Positions 44,991-52,201 of a stretch of 64,000 nucleotides of DNA are shown piece by piece. The notes beneath the pieces are model-generated. The model worked only from the letters and a program-made list of their open reading frames with translations. It searched no databases and was not told the origin of the DNA. Source of the DNA: Streptomyces sp. 3214.6 (GTDB lineage: Bacteria; Actinomycetota; Actinomycetes; Streptomycetales; Streptomycetaceae); the NCBI RefSeq assembly GCF_900129855.1, contig NZ_LT670819.1, positions 7,006,001-7,070,000 of the forward strand, in the 5' to 3' direction. A program made the translations under genes and the position numbers. Positions within the stretch are counted from its first letter, which is position 1. Every line of letters begins with the position of its first letter.

Positions 44991-45033
44991 CGCGCAAAGT
45001 CAGTGCACGTCCCGCGCAAAGTCAGTGCACGTC
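44991..45033. repeat. 22-base tandem duplication at the yaaA 3' end
   Basis: CGCGCAAAGTCAGTGCACGTC occurs at 44991-45011 and again at 45013-45033. The second copy contains the stop codon and last codons of yaaA; the first is the duplicated, now untranslated copy. Confidence 0.85.
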
Positions 45034-45813
45034 GTCCACCAGCACGTCCAGCGTCCAGGCCGTCGTCCCGGCCTTCGCCCGCGAGGGCGCCTGCTCCTCC
45101 ACCACGTACCCGAGGTCCCGCAACGCCTCCACCAACTCGGCCGGACCCTTGGGAGCGATGCCCGCCGTCAGCAGACTCCGGACGATCCGCCCCTTCGTCG
45201 CCTTGTTGAAGTGGCTGACGACCTTCCGGGTCGGCGCATGCAGCACCCGCACGCTCGCCGTCCGCCCCGCGACCTCGCCCTTCGGCTTCCACGCGCCCGC
45301 ATACGCGGCCGACCGCAGGTCCAGCACCAGCCCGCCCCCGGCCACCTCGGGCAGCACCGACGCCATCGGCGTGCGCCAGTGCGCGCCCAGCGCCCCCAGC
45401 CCCGGCAGCCTCACCCCCATCGAGCAGCGGTACGACGGGATACGGTCCGTCACCCGGACGGCTCCCCACAACCCGGAGAACACCAGCAGCGACCGGCCCG
45501 CGCGCCTCTTCGCCGCCGCGTCGAGGGAGGCCAGGCCGAGGGCGTCGTACAGGACACCGGTGTAGATCTCCCCGGCCGGCCGCGCGCCCGCCGTACGCAG
45601 CTCCGTGTTCTTGGCGACCTCGCCGCGCAGCCCCTCGCTCAGCCCGAGCACCTCGCGCGCCTTGTCCTCGTCGGCCACGCACAGCTCCACCAACTCGTCG
45701 AGGACGGCCTCGCGAGCGGCGCCGAGCCCCGGCAGGGAGAGTCCCTCCGGCTTGAGCGGGGCGCCACGCCCGGAGGACGCCTTGCCTTCGGAGGGCGGCA
45801 ACAGGACCAGCAC
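45022..45813 (-). CDS. yaaA: Peroxide stress protein YaaA
   Basis: 263 residues; AAGGAG sits 7 bases before GTG 45813, which rules out the very long upstream frame. The N-terminal VLLPPSEGKASSGRG and the internal VFSGLWGAVRVTDRIPSYRCSMG and HFNKATKGRIVRSL segments are diagnostic of the YaaA/DUF328 family. In E. coli YaaA lowers intracellular iron and protects DNA during peroxide stress. Divergent from the RNB nuclease gene. Confidence 0.9.
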   Translation of the reverse strand: MLVLLPPSEGKASSGRGAPLKPEGLSLPGLGAAREAVLDELVELCVADEDKAREVLGLSEGLRGEVAKNTELRTAGARPAGEIYTGVLYDALGLASLDAAAKRRAGRSLLVFSGLWGAVRVTDRIPSYRCSMGVRLPGLGALGAHWRTPMASVLPEVAGGGLVLDLRSAAYAGAWKPKGEVAGRTASVRVLHAPTRKVVSHFNKATKGRIVRSLLTAGIAPKGPAELVEALRDLGYVVEEQAPSRAKAGTTAWTLDVLVDDVH

Positions 45814-45891
45814 GGTGGATCTCCTTCGGTAGAGCTCTGCCGCGCCAGCGTACGACGTGCCGCCCGGCGCACCCGGTCCTACATTCGTTGC

Positions 45892-47391
45892 ATGCCCCGC
45901 CGCCCCATCCGCGTGACCGGCGCGCCCGAAGCCCCCCTCCGGGCCGCCCTCACCGCACTGCGCAAGAGACTCGGCGCTCCGGCCGCCTTCCCGCTCGCGG
46001 TCCTCGCCGAGGCGGAGCGGGTCGCCAAGGCCCCGTCCCTGCCCTCGTACGACGCCACCGACATCCCCTTCGTCACCCTCGACCCTCCCACCTCCACCGA
46101 CCTCGACCAGGCGCTGCACCTCTCCCGGCAGGGCGCCGGCTACCGCGTCCGGTACGCCATCGCCGACCTCGCCGCGTTCGTCGTCCCCGGCGGACGGCTG
46201 GACGCCGAGGCGCACCGCCGGGTGAACACCCTGTACTTTCCCGACGGCAAGGTCCCGCTGCACCCGGCCGTGCTGAGCGAGGGCGCCGCCAGTCTGCTGC
46301 CCGGCCACGACCGCCCGGCCGCCCTGTGGACCGTCGACCTCGACGCGGACGGCCGTACCGTCGCCGTCGACGTGCGCCGCGCCCTCGTCCGCAGCCGCGC
46401 CAAGCTCGACTACGCGGGCGTGCAGCAGCAGATCGACGCGGGAACAGCCGAGGAACCGATCCAACTCCTCTCCATCGTAGGGAAGTTGAGAGAGGGGCTG
46501 GAAGCCGAGCGGGGCGGGATCTCCCTGGGCGTGCCCGAGCAGGAGGTCGTCGAGCACGACCACGCCTACGAGCTGACCTACCGTGCCCCGCTGCCCGCCG
46601 AGGGCTGGAACGCGCAGCTCTCCCTCCTCACCGGGATGGCCGCGGCAGAGCTCATGCTCGCCTCGGGCACGGGCGTCCTGCGCACACTCCCCGCCGCTCC
46701 CGACGGAGCGGTGGGCCGCCTGCGCCGCACCGCGCACGCCCTGCGCATCGACTGGCCGCACCACGTCTCGTACGCGCGGCTCATCCGCTCCCTCGACCCG
46801 CACGAGCCGCGCCACGCGGCCTTCCTCCAGGAGTGCACGACCCTGCTGCGGGGCGCCGGCTACACCGTGTTCCGCGACGGAAGACTCCCCGCCATCACCA
46901 CCCACGCGGCCGTCGCCGCCCCGTACAGCCATTGCACGGCCCCGCTCCGCCGCCTCGCCGACCGTCACACCACCGAGCTCTGCCTCGCGGCCGTCGCCGG
47001 CCACGCCCCGCCCGACTGGGTGCTCGCCGAGCTCGACGCCCTGCCGAAGGAGATGGCGGAGGGCGGCCGCCGCGCCAACGCCGTCGAGCGCGGCTGCGTC
47101 GACATCGTCGAGGCCGCACTGCTGAAGAACCGGGTTGGCGAGGTGTTCGACGGCCATGTGGTGGACGTGGACGAGCGCCGACCGACCGCCGGCACCGTCC
47201 AGCTGGACTCCCCGGCGGTCATCGGCCGCGTCGACACCGGCGAGACCGGCGAGACCGGCGAGACCGGTGAGGCCGGTGAGGCCGGTGAGACCGGTGAGAC
47301 CGGCACTCCTCTTCCACTGGGCGGGCGGCTGCGCGTTCGCCTCACGGAGGCCGATCCGACGGTGCCGACGATCCGCTTCACACCCGCCTGA
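45892..47391 (+). CDS. RNB-domain ribonuclease (RNase II/R type)
   Basis: 499 residues. The catalytic RNB segment DATDIPFVTLDPPTSTDLDQ contains the clustered Asp residues that bind magnesium (about 58-71); YRVRYAIADLAAFV, RVNTLYFPDGKVPLHP and YSHCTAPLRRLADRHT follow. It degrades RNA 3' to 5'. It lacks the N-terminal cold-shock domains and a clear S1 domain of RNase R and instead ends with a short beta region interrupted by a Gly-Glu-Thr repeat. This compact form is common in actinobacteria. Confidence 0.88.
   Translation: MPRRPIRVTGAPEAPLRAALTALRKRLGAPAAFPLAVLAEAERVAKAPSLPSYDATDIPFVTLDPPTSTDLDQALHLSRQGAGYRVRYAIADLAAFVVPGGRLDAEAHRRVNTLYFPDGKVPLHPAVLSEGAASLLPGHDRPAALWTVDLDADGRTVAVDVRRALVRSRAKLDYAGVQQQIDAGTAEEPIQLLSIVGKLREGLEAERGGISLGVPEQEVVEHDHAYELTYRAPLPAEGWNAQLSLLTGMAAAELMLASGTGVLRTLPAAPDGAVGRLRRTAHALRIDWPHHVSYARLIRSLDPHEPRHAAFLQECTTLLRGAGYTVFRDGRLPAITTHAAVAAPYSHCTAPLRRLADRHTTELCLAAVAGHAPPDWVLAELDALPKEMAEGGRRANAVERGCVDIVEAALLKNRVGEVFDGHVVDVDERRPTAGTVQLDSPAVIGRVDTGETGETGETGEAGEAGETGETGTPLPLGGRLRVRLTEADPTVPTIRFTPA
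47239..47301 (+). repeat. 9-base tandem repeat in the RNB nuclease gene
   Basis: Seven in-frame units of the type GGCGAGACC / GGTGAGGCC encode GETGETGETGEAGEAGETGE. The units fall between two conserved C-terminal beta segments and could vary in number between strains. Confidence 0.8.
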
Positions 47392-47440
47392 CAGCCCTGC
47401 CCCGAAGGGCGCCCGACAGCCCTGCCCTGCGCGTTCGCCG

Positions 47441-47524
47441 TCAGGAGACGGGCGCGTCGAACCAGCGCTCCAGCACCGCCTCCAGGGTGTCGTCCGCAAG
47501 GCCGTCCCCCGCGTCCGCCGCTGG
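47441..47524 (-). pseudogene. Possible 3' remnant of a lost gene
   Basis: The minus strand reads DDTLEAVLERWFDAPVS before TGA at 47441-47443, a segment that looks like a genuine protein C-terminus with strong GC-rich third positions. The frame cannot be extended upstream into a gene because the promoter and operators of the DUF4260 operon follow at once. Weak evidence. Confidence 0.25.
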
Positions 47525-47529
47525 ACTCC

Positions 47530-47587
47530 TTGACGGCTAACACCGTTAGCCCTACAGTTCCGACTGTTGGGGCTAACGGTGTTAGCC
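47530..47587 (+). promoter_or_regulatory. Promoter with two perfect TetR-type operators
   Basis: TTGACG (47530-47535) and TACAGT (47553-47558) are separated by 17 bases. The spacer is filled by GGCTAACACCGTTAGCC (47535-47551); a second copy, GGCTAACGGTGTTAGCC, lies at 47571-47587 over the likely transcript start. Both are perfect 7-3-7 palindromes with centres 36 bases apart. The downstream TetR gene is the obvious ligand-responsive repressor. Confidence 0.75.
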
Positions 47588-47628
47588 AGAGATGGAATGT
47601 GGAACGCATGCCCGAGGAGGCAGCAGCC

Positions 47629-48108
47629 ATGAGCACTACCACCGCAGCCAAGACAGTCGAGACGGACACGACCGCCAAGACGGCCACGGTCACCCCGACC
47701 GGCGCGCCCGCCACCGCCACCCGCTCCCCCCTCACTCTCGTCCGCCGCACCGCCTGGCTCGCGGGCGCGCTGTTCTGGTCGGCGTTCGCGGTCCTGGAGG
47801 GCGTCAACCACGGCTGGCTCGCCGGAACCCTCGCCTTCGCCTTCTTCATCGCCCCGGACCTGACCTTCCTCGTAGCCCTCGACGACGCGCCCCGCATGGC
47901 GAAGGGCCAGCTCCCGCCCCGCGCGGTGCCGTACTACAACGCGATGCACCGCGCCCTCGTCCCGCTCGCGCTCATGGCCCTCTACGCCTTCGCCCCGTTC
48001 ACCTGGGCCCCGCTCTTCGCCGCCCTGTGCGGCTGGGCCGCGCACATCTCGTACGATCGCGCCTTCGGCTACGGACTGCGCACGAAGGAGGGCTTCCAGC
48101 GTGGCTGA
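47629..48108 (+). CDS. DUF4260 family membrane protein
   Basis: 159 residues from ATG 47629 (GAGGAGG eight bases upstream; the longer frame from 47530 would translate the operators). After a Thr/Ala-rich N-terminus come about four hydrophobic helices (TAWLAGALFWSAFAVLEGVN, GTLAFAFFIAPDLTFLVAL, MHRALVPLALMALYAFAPF, LFAALCGWAAHISYDRAFG), the last bearing the conserved HxxYDRxxGYGL signature of DUF4260. Function unknown. Operon with and probably controlled by the overlapping TetR gene. Confidence 0.85.
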   Translation: MSTTTAAKTVETDTTAKTATVTPTGAPATATRSPLTLVRRTAWLAGALFWSAFAVLEGVNHGWLAGTLAFAFFIAPDLTFLVALDDAPRMAKGQLPPRAVPYYNAMHRALVPLALMALYAFAPFTWAPLFAALCGWAAHISYDRAFGYGLRTKEGFQRG

Positions 48109-48637
48109 CCAGCTGCTGTCCGAACGACTGACCCCGCGCGCCCGAGAGATCGCGACGGCCGCCCGGACCCTCCTGGAGGAGGCCGGGCCCGCCGCGCTCA
48201 CCATGCGCGCCCTGGCCGACCACCTCGGCATCAAGGCACCCTCCCTCTACAAGCACTTCCCCGACAAGCACGCCGTCGAGGTCGAGCTGACGGCCCAGCT
48301 GCTCCAGGAGTCGGCGGCGGCCCTGGAGACGGCGGAGGAACACGAACCCGGCTCGCTCACCGCGCTGGCGCGGGCGTACCGGACGTACGCGCTCGCCCAC
48401 CCCCACCTGTACTGCCTGGCCACGGAACGCCCCCTGCCCCGCGCCGCGCTCCCGCCCGGCCTGGAGGACCGGGCCGCGATGCCGCTGCTGCGGGCCTGCG
48501 GCGGCGACCTCGACCTGGCCCGCGCGACCTGGGCCTTCGCCCACGGCATGGTGATCCTGGAGATCCACGGCCGCTTTCCGGACGACGCCGACCTCCCGGC
48601 GGCATGGAACCGCGGCCTGAAGGCGTTGCACCCGTAG
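48101..48637 (+). CDS. TetR/AcrR-family repressor of its own operon
   Basis: 178 residues from GTG 48101, overlapping the DUF4260 gene by 8 bases. HTH: AREIATAARTLLEEAG, ALTMRALADHLGIKAPSLYK (about residues 30-49) and HFPDKHAVE. The C-terminal part (ARATWAFAHGMVILEIHGRF) belongs to the WHG/TetR_C_13-type ligand domains. The two perfect palindromes upstream of the operon (47535-47587) are its likely binding sites. Ligand unknown. Confidence 0.87.
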   Translation: MADQLLSERLTPRAREIATAARTLLEEAGPAALTMRALADHLGIKAPSLYKHFPDKHAVEVELTAQLLQESAAALETAEEHEPGSLTALARAYRTYALAHPHLYCLATERPLPRAALPPGLEDRAAMPLLRACGGDLDLARATWAFAHGMVILEIHGRFPDDADLPAAWNRGLKALHP

Positions 48638-48672
48638 GAGCAGCAGGGGCCGACAGCACATGGGGGTGGCGC

Positions 48673-49497
48673 GTGAGCCGTGAACAGGCATCGTGGACGA
48701 GGGCCCGGCTGGGCCGCTGCGGCCCGCCCCTGGACCTGCTCACCGCCCGCTTCGAACGGCACGTCTACGCCCCGCACGCCCACGAGGAGCTCAACGTCGG
48801 CGTGTGCGTGGGCGGCTCCGAGGTCATCGACTACCGCGGCGGCCGCCTTCGCCTCGGTCCCGGCTCCATCGTCGTCCTCGCCCCCGGCGAGATGCACACC
48901 GGCGGCCCGGGAACCCCCGACGGAGGCTACGCCTACCGCGCCCTCTACGCGCCGGTGTCGCTACTGACGGACGGCGCCGTCGGCGGTGGCCTCCCGCACT
49001 TCCACGAACCCGTCATCGACGACCCCGAACTGGCTGTCGCCCTGGCCCGCGCCCACACGGACCTGGCCGCCTGCCCCGACCCGCTGGAGGTCGAGTCCCG
49101 CCTCCCATGGCTGCTGACCGCCCTGGCCCGCCGTCACTCCACGGCCCGCCCGGTGTGCGACACGATCCCCGGCGCCGAGCGCATCACCCACGCCGTCCGC
49201 GACCGTCTCGCCGACGAACTCCTCACCCCGCCCTCCCTCTCCGACCTCGCCGCCGACCTGGGCCTGTCCCGCTACCAACTCCTGCGCGCCTTCCGTACGA
49301 CGACCGGCATACCGCCCTACGCCTGGCTGGCCCAGTACCGGGTGACCAGGGCGAGAGCCCTGCTGGAGGCCGGCCTGCGCCCGGCCGAGGTGGCCTCCCT
49401 GGTCGGCTTCGCGGACCAGGCCCACCTCACCCGCTGGTTCCGCCGCGTCATGGGCGTGACGCCGGCGGCGTACCGCAACAGCGTTCAAGACACCTGA
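48673..49497 (+). CDS. AraC-family transcriptional regulator
   Basis: 274 residues from GTG 48673. An N-terminal cupin-type sensor (FERHVYAPHAHEELNVGVCV, GPGSIVVLAPGEMHTGGP) and a C-terminal double HTH (LSDLAADLGLSRYQLLRAFR, ARALLEAGLRPAEVASLVGF, HLTRWFRRVMGVTPAAYRNS). It lies 25 bases before an EamA exporter and probably activates it, a frequent pairing. Confidence 0.88.
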   Translation: MSREQASWTRARLGRCGPPLDLLTARFERHVYAPHAHEELNVGVCVGGSEVIDYRGGRLRLGPGSIVVLAPGEMHTGGPGTPDGGYAYRALYAPVSLLTDGAVGGGLPHFHEPVIDDPELAVALARAHTDLAACPDPLEVESRLPWLLTALARRHSTARPVCDTIPGAERITHAVRDRLADELLTPPSLSDLAADLGLSRYQLLRAFRTTTGIPPYAWLAQYRVTRARALLEAGLRPAEVASLVGFADQAHLTRWFRRVMGVTPAAYRNSVQDT

Positions 49498-49522
49498 CCG
49501 GGATCCGGCCGACACTCCCCGC

Positions 49523-50476
49523 ATGACTGCACGCGGCTGGTTCCTGTTCTCCCTGATGGGAGTGGTGTGGGGCATCCCCTACCTGATGATCAAGGTGGCG
49601 GTGCACGCCCCACTGTCACCGTCCATGGTGGTGTTCACGCGCTGCGCCCTGGGCGCCGCCCTCCTGCTCCCCTTCGCGCTGCGCGGCGGCGGCCTGTTCC
49701 GCACCGTCCGTACCCACTGGCTGCCCATGCTGGCCTTCGCGTGCATCGAGATCCTCGTCCCGTGGTTCACGCTCACGGACGCCGAGCGCCATCTGTCCAG
49801 CTCGACGGCAGGCCTGCTGATCGCGGGCGTACCGATCGTCGGCCTCGTCCTGGCCCGCTTCTTCGGCCACACGGAACGCCTGGGCCTACGCCGGATGACG
49901 GGGCTGGCCCTGGGCCTGGCGGGCGTCGCCGTCCTCACCGTGAGGCATCTCACCGGCGGTGACGCCCGCTCCCTGGGGGAGGTGTTCCTGACGGTGCTGG
50001 GATACGCGACGGCGCCCCTGATCGCGGCACGCTGGCTGAAGGACGTGCCGACCCTCCAGCTCACCGCGCCCTGCCTGGCGCTGGCGGCCCTGGTCTACGC
50101 GCCCGCGGCGGCAGCGACCTGGCCTGCGCAGACGCCGTCCGCGTCGGTCCTGACCGCCCTCATCTGCCTGGGCGTGATCTGCACGGCGCTCGCCTTCGTC
50201 GCCTTCCTGGAACTGATCAAGGAGGCGGGCCCCACTCGCGCGATGGTCTTCACCTACGTCAACCCGGCGGTAGCGGTGGCGGCCGGAGCCCTGTTCCTCG
50301 ACGAGCCCCTGACCCCGACGATCATCGCCGCCTTCACCCTGATCCTGGCGGGCTCGGTCCTGGCAACGGCGGCGGGACCGTCGACCGGACCGGCGGGACG
50401 GAAGGAGGACCCGCGCCCGGTAACATGGTCGACACGGCAGACGAGCCGGGCGGACGGCCGCGTGGAGTCCCCTTAG
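49523..50476 (+). CDS. EamA-family (DMT) transporter
   Basis: 317 residues with ten hydrophobic helices and the two EamA repeats (WFLFSLMGVVWGIPYLMIKV ... and VFLTVLGYATAPLIAARWLK ...). FTYVNPAVAVAAGALFLDEP is the typical conserved end segment. A metabolite exporter of unknown substrate. The last 12-14 codons (after PVTWS, SRADGRVESP) lie inside the rnpB gene, so the tail is probably dispensable. Confidence 0.87.
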   Translation: MTARGWFLFSLMGVVWGIPYLMIKVAVHAPLSPSMVVFTRCALGAALLLPFALRGGGLFRTVRTHWLPMLAFACIEILVPWFTLTDAERHLSSSTAGLLIAGVPIVGLVLARFFGHTERLGLRRMTGLALGLAGVAVLTVRHLTGGDARSLGEVFLTVLGYATAPLIAARWLKDVPTLQLTAPCLALAALVYAPAAAATWPAQTPSASVLTALICLGVICTALAFVAFLELIKEAGPTRAMVFTYVNPAVAVAAGALFLDEPLTPTIIAAFTLILAGSVLATAAGPSTGPAGRKEDPRPVTWSTRQTSRADGRVESP

Positions 50477-50849
50477 GGGCTTCCCGAGGAACGTCCGGGC
50501 TCCACAGGGCAGGGTGATGGCTAACGGCCACCCGGGGTGACCCGCGGGACAGTGCCACAGAAAACAGACCGCCGAGGGCTTCGGCCCCCGGTAAGGGTGA
50601 AACGGTGGTGTAAGAGACCACCAGTGCCCAGGGCGACCTGGGCAGCTAGGTAAACCCCACCCGGAGCAAGGTCAAAAGGAGCCGCCGTAAAACGCGGCTC
50701 TGCGCGGACGTTCGAGGGCTGCCCGCCCGAGTCCGCGGGTAGACCGCACGAGGCCGGCGGCAACGCCGGTCCTAGATGGATGGCCGTCGCCGAGGACGTC
50801 GCGAGACCCCTCGGAACAGAACCCGGCGTACAGCCCGACTCGTCTGCCG
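50435..50849 (+). ncRNA. rnpB: RNase P RNA, bacterial type A
   Basis: The P1 helix is formed by CGGCAGACGAG (50435-50445) and CTCGTCTGCCG (50839-50849). Conserved core elements in order: GAGGAACGTCCGGGCTCCACAG followed by GGGTGATGGCTAACGGCCACC, GGACAGTGCCACAGAAA, the GTAAGGGTGAAACGGTGGTGTAAGAGACCACCAG region, GAGCAAGGTCAAAAGG and the 3' ACAGAACCCGGCGTACAG. The RNA is the catalytic part of RNase P, which trims tRNA 5' ends. About 415 nucleotides, normal for Streptomyces. (Elements are named as separate short stretches.). Confidence 0.95.
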
Positions 50850-51126
50850 CTCCTTATTTCCGTAGGTCAGAGGCCATGTTTAGTCATTGAACAAACTGCT
50901 CGGGTCGAATCCGGGGCGAATTCGCCCTCGTGTATTGTCCGACCCGTCTGGCTCGCTGTCAGGCGGATAGGGCATATCGGGCAACTTGCGGGCATGAGGT
51001 GAGTTGGAAGGCGGCGAAGGGCGGGACGGGAGGCCTCGGGCGAGGTCGACAGTATCGTCCGGTGTGTCCCTCGCGGAGCGGACTGATGCCGCGTTCGCGG
51101 GGTGGGTGTGTTGACTGAACTAACTA

Positions 51127-51798
51127 GTGGACAACGGGATCAAGTGGCGGGCGATGCCCGCCGACTTCCCGCCGTGGGACCGGGTCTATGCGTTCTTCCG
51201 CCGCTGGCGTGACCATGGCCTGGTCAGGGAGTTCCACGGCCGGCTGCGCGGACGGGTCCGCAAGAAGCTGGGCCGTGATGCGGAGCCGACGGCCGCGGTG
51301 ATCGACTCCCAGTCGGTCAAGGCGGATGCCGTCGTCGGATCGGACAGCCGCGGCTTCGACGGCGGCAAGCTGATCAACGGGCGCAAGCGCCACGTCGTGG
51401 TCGACCCCCTCGGCCTGCTCCTTGCGGTGATGGTCACCGCCGCGGATGTCGGCGACCGCACCGCCGCGAAGGTCCTGCTCGAGCAGGTGGCCGACGCGCA
51501 CCACCGGTTGGCCCTGGTCTGGGCAGACGGCGGCTACACCCACCGGCAGCCTCGTCGAGCACTGCCTGGCCGCGTTCGCCCTGGTCCTGTCGATCGTCAA
51601 ACGCAGCGACGACATGCGAGGCTTCGTGGTGCTGCACAAGCGGTGGATCGTCGAGCGCCTCCCGCCCACCTGATGCGAAGCCGCCGCCTGGTCCGCGACT
51701 TCGAGTGCCGCACCACCAGCGCCGAGGCGATGATCTACTGGTCGATGACCGGGCTCATGACCCGCCGCCTGGCCCAGCCACAGCGCGGGCGAGCATGA
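51127..51798 (+). mobile_element. Decayed IS5-family transposase gene
   Basis: The frame from GTG 51127 starts in the middle of the usual N-terminal domain (GIKWRAMPADFPPWDRVYAF) and keeps the first DDE acid region IDSQSVKADAVVG and the second (LLAVMVTAADVGDRTAA, ALVWADGGY). At about 51545 the true frame shifts by one (continuing TGSLVEHCLAAFALVLSIVK ... HKRWIVERL) and shifts back at about 51665 (HLMRSRRLVRDFECRTTSAE). The first ~45 codons are missing. No terminal inverted repeats were found. An inactive remnant beside rnpB. Confidence 0.8.
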
Positions 51799-52201
51799 AT
51801 CGGCCCGGCGCAGGCTCGGCCAGCCAACCCCGCGCGACCAGGCGTTTCGCCTTCGACCGCAGCGCTACCGCGCCAGCCCGGTACGAGTTCCTGTTCACCA
51901 CCAAGTCCCCGTGCCTCCGGCTCCGACCGGGGCCACCTGCTCAGACGACCGGGCCGGCCGCACCTGGTCCCTGTGTTTCGGGAGCAGCGCTCAGGCGAGC
52001 TCGATCGGCGGAGGCCGTGCCGCGGGTGACGAAGACCTCGGGCCGATATGGCAGCACCCCCCGTAGTACCCGCGGAGGATCTGCCGGCCGGTCCGTACTG
52101 CGTTCTCAGTAGCGGGGATGTCGGCAGGCGCACGACGACAGGACAGCCCGGCGCCGGGGAGCCTGGGCGGACAGTCGGCACCAGATGTGGAGATCCCTGC
52201 C
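51799..52201. other. Gene-free stretch between the IS remnant and the MMPL gene
   Basis: About 400 bases with no convincing frame, repeat or operator. The frame from 52118 into the MMPL gene is open but its extra 28 residues look non-coding and lack a ribosome-binding site. Confidence 0.4.

Noticed and set aside
45022..48234. A 1070-codon minus-strand frame
   Set aside because: Only its last 263 codons (yaaA) show family similarity and a ribosome-binding site; the rest lies antisense to the RNB nuclease and DUF4260 genes.
51100..51130. Terminal inverted repeat or target duplication of the IS5-type element (CTAACTAG)
   Set aside because: No matching end was found on the 3' side; the element is too decayed to define its ends.
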